From the NCBI GenBank assembly GCA_041749535.1, contig JBGTBE010000111.1, positions 1-12,689 on the forward strand: 12,689 nt of DNA. The letters run 5' to 3'. This document shows, piece by piece, positions 7,405 through 12,689 of this stretch; within the stretch, counting starts at the first letter, position 1; each line of letters starts with the position of its first letter. Made by a program: the position numbers and the translations under genes. The notes under the pieces were generated by a model, which ran no database searches, was not told where the DNA came from, and saw only the letters and a program-made list of their open reading frames with translations. Source of the stretch: JBBQZU01 sp041749535. Its GTDB lineage: Bacteria > Bacteroidota > Bacteroidia > Flavobacteriales_D > Cryomorphaceae.

Positions 7405-8553
7405 TCAACAGGGTTCGTAATACCTGAAAAGTCCTAGCCAACCACCAAACCAAATGCGCCCCTGCTGGTCCTGATACGCAGTGCCGAAGGTATGGCTCAC
7501 GCAGCTTTGCTCAGCAAAGTAATTGCTCAAGCTATCGCCGACACACCTATAAGTACTCACCCCATTTACTGAAAACCACATGCTCCCACGCCCATCTTCG
7601 AGCAGGTGGGTGACTTCGGTGCTGCCATCGTGGCCTGGCGTAGTCTCCAATTGGGTGAAGGACAAGGCACCGCTTCCGGGCGTGAAGCCCGCATCCAAAC
7701 GGCATACACCGTTGCGCTTAGTGGCAAACCATATCCGGCCATCCTTGTCTTCAAGTATGTCGTGCACATCGTCTTCACAAAGGCCATCTTTTACTGATAG
7801 GTGGGCAAAAGCCACAGTGGCAGCATCGTACAGGTACACGCCCTGATTGGTGCCAAACCACATTCTACCCATTTTATCTTCTGTGATGCTATGCACCACG
7901 GGGCTTTCGGCCAAAGCTGAGGAAGTTTCCTGCCCTGAGACAGGCAACTCAAAGGAGGTCACCAAACTGGCATCAGTCAATTTCGAGGCATCCAGTCGGT
8001 TCACTCCCAGGGCAGTACCAATCCAAAGATTTCCCTTGCGGTCGAGGGCGAGGCTGCGCACATCATCGCTGCCCAGGCCTTCTTGCTTCGTAAAAGTGCG
8101 GAAGGATAGCTTGTCAACGCCGGTCTTGGTAATCATGAGTCCATTGGCAGTAGCAAACCACATATTGCCTTGCTGGTCTTCCACCATGTCGCGCACTTCG
8201 GCGCTCATGAAACCATCTTTGGTTGTAAGGTACTCAATGGTATCGCCCTGATAGCGCAGCACCCCATACCCGTTGGTTCCAAACCAATAGGCACCTGTTT
8301 TGTCCTGCGTAATGCTTGTAATGTACAAGCGCAGTTGCAAGGCTTGCTCCAGCTCATTGGCATTGCTGCTATAGGGCCCCAGCAATTCACGGTTTACAGG
8401 CGATTCTAAAAGTGATGCATAGGCCACAGAAAGGTGCACACTGTCTGACTGCACTTTTTCAGTGCTGCCCCTCTCCTGTCCGGTGCAGGAAGACGCACTG
8501 AGCCATGTGAAAAATAGAAATTTAAATGAAAGAGCAAGAACAGACCTAACCAT
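7405..8553 (-). CDS. Seven-bladed regulator-propeller (Reg_prop) lipoprotein
   Basis: The 382-residue product begins with a hydrophobic signal ending in LSASSC, so Cys23 is a likely lipidation site. Seven repeats of the two-component regulator propeller type follow, each with (E/Q)D..G..W(F/I)(G/A)T..G(V/L). Their tryptophans are at 90, 132, 177, 232, 275, 326 and 368, exactly enough for one beta-propeller. In Bacteroidota such blades usually occur as two propellers in the periplasmic sensor half of hybrid two-component proteins. Here a single propeller stands alone, with no Y_Y_Y domain, membrane helix, kinase or DNA-binding domain. It ends 9 bp from the stop of the membrane-anchored regulator, and both genes carry the same triple-repeat element upstream. 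A ligand-binding partner role on the envelope is inferred; a merely co-regulated surface protein is also possible. Confidence 0.87.
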   Translation of the reverse strand: MVRSVLALSFKFLFFTWLSASSCTGQERGSTEKVQSDSVHLSVAYASLLESPVNRELLGPYSSNANELEQALQLRLYITSITQDKTGAYWFGTNGYGVLRYQGDTIEYLTTKDGFMSAEVRDMVEDQQGNMWFATANGLMITKTGVDKLSFRTFTKQEGLGSDDVRSLALDRKGNLWIGTALGVNRLDASKLTDASLVTSFELPVSGQETSSALAESPVVHSITEDKMGRMWFGTNQGVYLYDAATVAFAHLSVKDGLCEDDVHDILEDKDGRIWFATKRNGVCRLDAGFTPGSGALSFTQLETTPGHDGSTEVTHLLEDGRGSMWFSVNGVSTYRCVGDSLSNYFAEQSCVSHTFGTAYQDQQGRIWFGGWLGLFRYYEPC

Positions 8554-8571
8554 CGCTTTACGAATTTTCAG

Positions 8572-8579
8572 CCAAGGTA
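8572..8579 (-). promoter_or_regulatory. Candidate -7 box (TACCTTGG) of the propeller gene
   Basis: On the minus strand TACCTTGG matches TAnnTTTG at all fixed positions but one, and ends 18 bases before the ATG at 8553. No clear -33 TTTG is present, as at the regulator promoter. The triple repeat lies 31 bases upstream of this box. Confidence 0.3.
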
Positions 8580-8610
8580 TGGTGGATCAGATGGGACTGA
8601 AAGAAAATTG

Positions 8611-8637
8611 TGTAAATGATTGTAAAGGGGATGTAAA
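8611..8637 (+). promoter_or_regulatory. Triple direct repeat operator, copy B (propeller gene upstream region)
   Basis: TGTAAA occurs at 8611-8616, 8621-8626 and 8632-8637: the same hexamer and the same 10-then-11 spacing as copy A at 6446-6472. It lies 57 bases upstream of the propeller gene's start codon. Relative to that gene the hexamers read TTTACA, so the orientation is opposite to copy A's orientation toward the regulator gene. The spacer bases between hexamers differ from copy A, so hexamers and spacing are the shared part rather than a copied block. Confidence 0.6.
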
Positions 8638-8707
8638 AGTTTTGAATGCCGGGTTAAGGCAAGGATCATCCGTGCATACAATTAATAGCTAATTGCCCAT
8701 TCATCAC

Positions 8708-8776
8708 TTAGAAATGAAACGCAATTCCCAATTGAAATGCAGGGTCGGAAAAGAAGCTTTTCTCAGATAGGTTGGT
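8708..8776 (-). pseudogene. Possible C-terminal remnant of an outer-membrane beta-barrel gene
   Basis: The minus strand between stop codons at 8777-8779 and 8708-8710 encodes 22 residues ending SFFSDPAFQLGIAFHF-stop. The alternating pattern and terminal Phe look like the last strand of a Bacteroidota outer-membrane barrel. No start codon or longer frame is attached; just upstream (higher coordinates) the frame closes within about 60 bases of the abiE promoter. It may be the tail of a gene cut off by rearrangement or by arrival of the abiE cassette. It is short, so chance is a real alternative. The rest of the 8638-8837 spacer shows no other gene. Confidence 0.3.
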
Positions 8777-8837
8777 TTACTAAATCTCTTCCAACCGGTT
8801 TTGAATTTTATCCATGAATGATATTCTACTCGAAATA

Positions 8838-8884
8838 GATTTTTTGCGAAAAGTATCGAAAAGTGATACCTTTCGCAAAAAATC
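8838..8884 (+). promoter_or_regulatory. abiE promoter embedded in a long dyad operator
   Basis: A perfect 14-bp inverted repeat (GATTTTTTGCGAAA at 8838-8851, its complement at 8871-8884) encloses a second pair on the same centre, GTATC (8853-8857) / GATAC (8865-8869), separated from the outer arms by one mismatch. Inside the dyad, TTTTTG (8841-8846) and TACCTTTC (8867-8874) match the Bacteroidota -33 and -7 elements (the latter 5 of 6 fixed positions) with a 20-base spacer. The GTG start follows 7 bases later. AbiEi-family antitoxins are known to repress their own operon by binding inverted repeats at the promoter, so this is the likely operator. Confidence 0.65.
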
Positions 8885-8890
8885 ACTCTT

Positions 8891-9712
8891 GTGAAGTCAG
8901 AAGGTACCTACAATCAAATTGAACTTTGGACAGAGAAAATCCTGGCTCAGGGAAGGGTTGGATTTGGGTTATCTGAGCTTAAAGAAAGAAATGCAGCGCT
9001 GAGTGACTCTGCCGTGAAATTTGCGTTAAAGCGTTTGAGCGATAAGGGAAAGGTCTTGTCTGTTTTCAAAGGCTATTACCTGATTATTCCACCCCAATAC
9101 AGCAAAAAGGGAATTCTCCCTCCGCAACTGTATCTGGATGCCTTTATGAAGTATTTGCAAAGGCCCTACTATGTGGCGCTGCTCAATGCCGCAGCATTAC
9201 ATGGGGCATCCCATCAGCAGCCTCAGGAGTACTTTGTAATGACAGATTTCCCTGTACTCCGACCTACCCTAAAAAAAGGGCTTAAAATCAATTACATAAG
9301 CATCAGGGAAATTCCGCAACTCCTTGTTGAGAAAAGGAAAACAGAAGCTGGCTATCTCCATATTTCAAATCCTGTACTCACTGCCGGTGATTTGATTCAA
9401 TTTGAAAAACGTGTGGGCGGCCTGAACCGCGCTGCAGAAGTGCTGAACGAGTTGGCTGAAGCAATCAAAACCACTGATTTTACGCCTGCGATAATGGTGC
9501 ATGTGCAAGTCACCGCATTGCAACGATTGGGATACATATTGGAGCATGTGTGCTACCATACAAAACTTGCAGATGCACTATTCGAAGCATTGAATCGGGA
9601 AGGACTGCGTTTGTTTCGTATTCCGCTAAAGGCTGCCAAAGAAACCAAAGGCTTTTATTCGGACAATCGTTGGAAGGTAATTGTGAACACTGAAATTGCC
9701 ATTGACGAATGA
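8891..9712 (+). CDS. abiEi: Type IV toxin-antitoxin antitoxin / repressor, AbiEi family
   Basis: The 273-residue product has an N-terminal winged-helix region (about 8-68: LSELKERNAALSDSAVKFAL, then a GYYLIIPPQY wing-like segment) and a longer C-terminal region with YYVALLNAAALHGASHQQPQ (93-112) and a late NTEIAIDE tail, typical of AbiEi proteins. In this family the N-terminal domain binds DNA and represses the operon, while the C-terminal domain is needed to counter the AbiEii nucleotidyltransferase. The start is GTG at 8891: the frame upstream closes at a TGA in the dyad without offering another start. The stop overlaps the original toxin start codon (ATGA, 9709-9712), indicating translational coupling. 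The gene looks intact, but its toxin is disrupted, so it may persist as an orphan repressor or anti-toxin. Confidence 0.9.
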   Translation: MKSEGTYNQIELWTEKILAQGRVGFGLSELKERNAALSDSAVKFALKRLSDKGKVLSVFKGYYLIIPPQYSKKGILPPQLYLDAFMKYLQRPYYVALLNAAALHGASHQQPQEYFVMTDFPVLRPTLKKGLKINYISIREIPQLLVEKRKTEAGYLHISNPVLTAGDLIQFEKRVGGLNRAAEVLNELAEAIKTTDFTPAIMVHVQVTALQRLGYILEHVCYHTKLADALFEALNREGLRLFRIPLKAAKETKGFYSDNRWKVIVNTEIAIDE

Positions 9713-10499
9713 TCCCTCAGGCATACATTTCAGCGTGGAGCCAAGAGGTTCCCTGGCAAAGCAACGAGTAGGTGGAACAAGACCTGGTAATTTGCCGTGC
9801 TTTGGTAGAAATCTTCTCAGATGAATGGTTGGCTCGCAGTCTAGCCTTTCGCGGAGGCACTGCTTTGCATAAACTCTATCTGCATCCTCAGCCACGATAT
9901 TCAGAAGATATAGATTTGGTGCAGGTAAGGGCTGAACTATCAAAGAAACTGTGCAGCGATTGCAGGCTGCATTGGCTTTTCTGGGTGAACCTTCAGTGAA
10001 ACCGAAAAGAGATGGTATTCAACTTATCTTCCGCTTTGATTCTGAGTTTCCGCCTTCTATCCGGTTGCGATTAAAAGTAGAAGCCAATACCAAGGAGCAT
10101 TTTTCAGTGCACGGGTTGGAGCAATTTCCCTTTGAAGTGAAGTCATCCTGGTTTGATGGTCACTGCAACCTTACCACGTACCGGTTGGAAGAACTGCTGG
10201 GTACTAAATTGCGGGCGCTATACCAGCGCAAGAAAGGCAGAGACCTGTACGATGTCTATATGGCATTGACTCAAAAAGCAGATTTGGATATTGATGGGTT
10301 GCTGCAGAGCTACCGCGATTACATGAATTTCTCAGTGAAAAAACCACCCACTCAACGGGAGTTTATTCTGAATATGGAGGCCAAAATGCACGATAGCGAA
10401 TTTTTAGGTGACACTACCGCCTTACTGCGGCTTGATGTGCCATACAACCCTCACGCAGCCTATGAATTGGTTAAAACAATGTTGATTGAAAGAATATGA
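9709..10499 (+). pseudogene. abiEii: AbiEii/AbiGii-family nucleotidyltransferase toxin, disrupted
   Basis: The ancestral gene starts at ATG 9709, overlapping the antitoxin stop. Codons 1-20 (MIPQAYISAWSQEVPW...) continue into an in-frame TAG at 9769-9771, probably once CAG, then resume as VEQDLVICRALVEIFSD, LAFRGGTALHKLYL and YSEDIDLVQVRAE. The GGTAL and EDIDL motifs form the nucleotidyltransferase active site. After GAA at 9934-9936 the frame slips: frame 1 runs into TGA at 9997-9999, while family-like sequence continues in another frame from ATC 9939 (IKETVQRLQAALAFLG) to TGA 10497-10499, including RLEELLGTKLRALYQRKKGRDLYDVY. One lost C at 9937-9938 (CCT to CT) restores a 263-codon gene. 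Reinitiation at GTG 9772 would still meet the frameshift, so no full toxin is expected. Confidence 0.85.
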
Positions 10500-10530
10500 A
10501 TCGGGAACAGTTGATAGCAGACAGCGCAGT

Positions 10531-10635
10531 ATGAAGGATCAAAGATCGGTAACCAATGCACTGAGCAGCGCGCGCACAAGGGATTTTAAGGAGTGGTTGG
10601 ATAGGTGTGAGTATAATGAAGCTGTAGATGCATGA
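10531..10635 (+). CDS. Small ORF downstream of abiEii, doubtful
   Basis: This ORF encodes 34 residues, ending FKEWLDRCEYNEAVDA. It is linked to the toxin gene by two successive ATGA overlaps: the toxin stop overlaps an ATG at 10496, whose 12-codon frame ends in a TGA (10532-10534) overlapping this ORF's ATG at 10531. It could be the decayed start of a third gene of the operon or chance. I recognise no family, and no good ribosome site is visible. Confidence 0.2.
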   Translation: MKDQRSVTNALSSARTRDFKEWLDRCEYNEAVDA

Positions 10636-10656
10636 CCTGAGAAAATGCTGTGATAA

Positions 10657-10737
10657 TTAACCATACAGCACAAACTTTTTCGCAACTTCCGAACCGTACG
10701 TTTCAATGCGCTTTTGTTCTTGCTGCGCGGTTTTCAT
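10657..10737 (-). CDS. Small 26-codon ORF downstream of the sulfatase terminator, doubtful
   Basis: The minus strand encodes 26 residues beginning MKTAQQEQKRIETYG and ending KKFVLYG. AGGA lies a few bases upstream of the ATG as a possible ribosome site. The ORF starts 18 bases past the end of the sulfatase terminator, so it would need its own promoter or read-through. It is polar, charged and helical-looking with no known family. It may be the remnant of a gene or chance. Confidence 0.2.
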   Translation of the reverse strand: MKTAQQEQKRIETYGSEVAKKFVLYG

Positions 10738-10754
10738 GAGGTTCCTGAAAATAT

Positions 10755-10793
10755 AAAAAAACCGAAGAAGCGGTTTTACCTCGCTCCTTCGGT
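10755..10793 (-). terminator. Intrinsic terminator of the sulfatase gene
   Basis: On the minus strand ACCGAAGGAGCG pairs with CGCTTCTTCGGT (12-bp stem, one G-U wobble, 9-nt loop; 10782-10793 with 10761-10772), followed by a run of T (10755-10760 on the plus strand as A). It lies 37 bases after the sulfatase stop. Confidence 0.88.
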
Positions 10794-10829
10794 GATATGC
10801 GGTCCTTGGTTACGCGTTCGGCGCCTTTC

Positions 10830-12689
10830 CTAAAGTGTCTCAACGACCACTTTATGGATTTTGCCGGTGAATTTTTCCTTTTTCGCATACGCGGGATTCA
10901 CGGGTGTATTCTCATCGGTTCCCACATCGGCTGACTCGTCGATCCCAAAAGTATTGCTATTGGTTTTTTCAATTTTTCCTTCGGCAATTTTTTCTCCATC
11001 CATAAATATGGTTATGGTGCCACCTGCTCCGCGACCTCCTTCGTAAGCAAAATCACATTTGATGTTGTGCCTGCCTGCAGCCACCTTTTGCGATGAAGCA
11101 ACGGTATACATTTCAAGGCCTACCCAATTGTAGGTGTACATGGGCTTGCCATCCATTATGTAGAACGTCCAGCCACCAAAGTCACCGCCCTGGCATAGAA
11201 TTACACCCTGACCATTGGCAGGAACATCCACATCGGCAGTGATGGTGAAGGAAGTATTCTTGATATTGATAAACGCATTTTCAGGAATGCCTTTGGCCCC
11301 TTCGTAAAGCTCAAGCCGGGTGCGGCCGTTCATCAGATCGGGCCTGCCCGCTATCACCGGGTCGAAGCGCTCAATGCTGCGGTCGTCGATGGGCAATACG
11401 TGGTACTTCACGGCTTCTTCCATAAATTTCGCCTGGAGTTCTTTGAGTTTTTCGGGATTTGATTCCGCAAGGTTATTCGCCTGACTGAAATCTTCATCTA
11501 CGTTGTACAGCTCCCATATATCTTCGGTAAGGGGTCTTCTCGGCTGTCCTTCCCAGGGTGCTTTATGTATGGTTCCCGCATACCAGCCTTCGTGGTATAT
11601 GGCGCGGTTGCCAATCATTTCGAAGTACTGCGTTTTTCTGGTGTCGGCGGCGGTGGCATTGTCGAAGGAGTAGTTCATGCTCACCCCTTCGATGGGTCGC
11701 TGCTCAATGCCATTTACCATCCTTGGTGCGGGCACTGCAGCCGCTTCGTAGATTGTGGGGGCGATGTCGATCACGTGGTGAAACTGCGAGCGCACTTCGT
11801 TTTTTGATTGTATGCCTGCCGGCCAATGCATTACCATACCGTTGCGGGTACCACCAAAGTTGGAAGCCACCTGCTTGGTCCAGGTAAAGGGCGCATTGCC
11901 CGCTACGGCCCAGCCTGCAGCGAAGTGGTTGTAGGTTTTTTCGGTACCGAGTTCGTCTATTTTGCTCAACTGCATATCGAGTGTTTCCTGCACCCCGTTG
12001 AAGTAGGTATTTTCGTTGAACATGCCTATCATGCCCCCTTCAGCGCTCGAGCCATTGTCGCCAATGACATAGATAAACAACGTGTTTTCGAGTTCGCCAC
12101 GCGCTTCAAGGGCTTCCATCAGGCGGCCAACCTGCGCATCGGTGTGCTCGGCAAATCCGGCAAAAATTTCCATTTGTCTTTCGAAGAGTTTCTTCTCATC
12201 GGCACTGAGATTATCCCAGTCGGCGATATCAGCGGGTTTTGTGGCGAGCACGGTACCTTCAGGCACCACGCCCAGGGCGATTTGTCGCGCAAGGGTCTCT
12301 TCCCGCAGCTTGTCCCAGCCCTGAGAAAATTTGCCTTTATACTTCTCCACGTATTCTTTCGGTGCGTGGTGCGGGGCGTGGGTGGCGCCAGTGGCGAAAT
12401 ACATGTAGAAAGGCTTGTCGGGGGTGAGCGACTGCTGGGTGTTCATCCAGGCGATGGCCTGGTTGGTCATATCGTTGGTGAAGTGGTAGCCTGGCGCTTC
12501 CACATTGGGGTATACGCGTGTGGTGCCATCGTACACCATGGGGTGCCACTGGTTGGTTTCACCGCCAATAAATCCATAAAACTTATCGAAGCCAGAGCCA
12601 GTGGGCCAGCGGTCATAGGGTCCTGAAACGGAACCTTCCCAGGGGGGAGTTTCGTGGTATTTGCCGAAAGCGGCCGTGCTGTAGCCATT
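10830..12689 (-). CDS. Arylsulfatase-family sulfatase with C-terminal jelly-roll-like domain (N-terminus beyond window)
   Basis: The frame is open from the window edge to TGA... on the minus strand at 10830, giving 619 visible residues; an internal Met at 12539 is not the start. Visible sulfatase signatures are GYSTAAFGKYH (2-12, sulfate-binding Lys and His), ATGATHAPHHAP (99-110), the metal-site VIGDNGSS (208-215, Asp211/Asn212), and a Lys before GGTRNGMVMHWP (272 and 279-290). The maturation motif C-x-P/A-S/T-x-R lies in the missing N-terminal part. Residues about 465-615 look like a concanavalin/jelly-roll domain, as in long arylsulfatases. The enzyme would hydrolyse sulfate esters, usually in the periplasm in this phylum, for polysaccharide or aryl-sulfate use. 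The substrate is not predictable here. No polysaccharide-utilization genes are adjacent in the window. Confidence 0.92.
   Translation of the reverse strand, partial: NGYSTAAFGKYHETPPWEGSVSGPYDRWPTGSGFDKFYGFIGGETNQWHPMVYDGTTRVYPNVEAPGYHFTNDMTNQAIAWMNTQQSLTPDKPFYMYFATGATHAPHHAPKEYVEKYKGKFSQGWDKLREETLARQIALGVVPEGTVLATKPADIADWDNLSADEKKLFERQMEIFAGFAEHTDAQVGRLMEALEARGELENTLFIYVIGDNGSSAEGGMIGMFNENTYFNGVQETLDMQLSKIDELGTEKTYNHFAAGWAVAGNAPFTWTKQVASNFGGTRNGMVMHWPAGIQSKNEVRSQFHHVIDIAPTIYEAAAVPAPRMVNGIEQRPIEGVSMNYSFDNATAADTRKTQYFEMIGNRAIYHEGWYAGTIHKAPWEGQPRRPLTEDIWELYNVDEDFSQANNLAESNPEKLKELQAKFMEEAVKYHVLPIDDRSIERFDPVIAGRPDLMNGRTRLELYEGAKGIPENAFINIKNTSFTITADVDVPANGQGVILCQGGDFGGWTFYIMDGKPMYTYNWVGLEMYTVASSQKVAAGRHNIKCDFAYEGGRGAGGTITIFMDGEKIAEGKIEKTNSNTFGIDESADVGTDENTPVNPAYAKKEKFTGKIHKVVVETL

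Noticed and set aside
7383..7407. Imperfect inverted repeat at the convergent stop codons (TGATC / GATCA)
   Set aside because: The stem is short and bulged, lies in coding sequence and lacks a T tract; not called as a bidirectional terminator.
7847..8251. 134-codon plus-strand ORF opposite the propeller gene
   Set aside because: Antisense shadow of the repeated propeller blades.
8462..8692. 76-codon plus-strand ORF across the propeller gene start and operator B
   Set aside because: It spans the antisense of the lipoprotein signal and the spacer; no protein-like pattern beyond chance.
9937..9952. Programmed -1 frameshift in abiEii
   Set aside because: No canonical X-XXY-YYZ slippery heptamer is present, and the separate in-frame TAG upstream argues for decay rather than recoding.
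11808..12626. 272-codon plus-strand ORF opposite the sulfatase
   Set aside because: It is antisense to clear sulfatase motifs, has no recognisable domain, and arises from the codon bias of the real gene.

Overview
The window looks like a chromosomal segment of a Bacteroidota bacterium, most likely a Flavobacteriales-type lineage. The clues agree: a large HYR-repeat surface protein ending in a type IX secretion (T9SS) sorting domain, a seven-bladed 'two-component regulator propeller' lipoprotein, a CarB that ends before the usual allosteric domain, start codons without clear Shine-Dalgarno sites, and promoter candidates of the Bacteroidota TTTG / TAnnTTTG type. No tRNA, rRNA, CRISPR array or insertion sequence was seen.

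Layout. 1-2090 (+) is the 3' part of a secreted adhesin-like HYR protein, closed by a strong terminator at 2112-2151. 2300-3154 (-) is an alpha/beta hydrolase, divergent from carB at 3280-6096 (+). A 414-bp spacer follows, with a CGCAAAG-type repeat, overlapping inverted repeats and a regulatory region. 6511-7395 (+) encodes a membrane-anchored OmpR-type winged-helix regulator, tightly convergent (9-bp gap) with 7405-8553 (-), a propeller lipoprotein. 8554-8890 is a regulatory spacer with a possible outer-membrane-protein remnant. 8891-10499 (+) is an AbiE-type (type IV) toxin-antitoxin locus: the antitoxin is intact and the toxin is broken by an in-frame TAG and a one-base deletion. 10500-10829 holds two doubtful small ORFs and the terminator of the last gene. 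10830-12689 (-) is the C-terminal part of a sulfatase that runs off the window.

The most interesting observation is a triple direct repeat, TGTAAA-N4-TGTAAA-N5-TGTAAA. It occurs once upstream of the membrane-anchored regulator (6446-6472) and once upstream of the propeller lipoprotein (8611-8637), with identical spacing. Period 10-11 bp direct repeats are what OmpR/PhoB-type winged-helix proteins bind. I infer that the regulator controls itself and its convergent partner, and that the two may form a small split sensory system: an extracytoplasmic propeller plus an inner-membrane transcription factor with no kinase. This is an inference from sequence only.

The second notable region is abiE. 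A long dyad covers both predicted promoter elements in front of the antitoxin gene, as expected for AbiEi autorepression, while the toxin gene carries two separate lesions, leaving an apparent orphan antitoxin/repressor.
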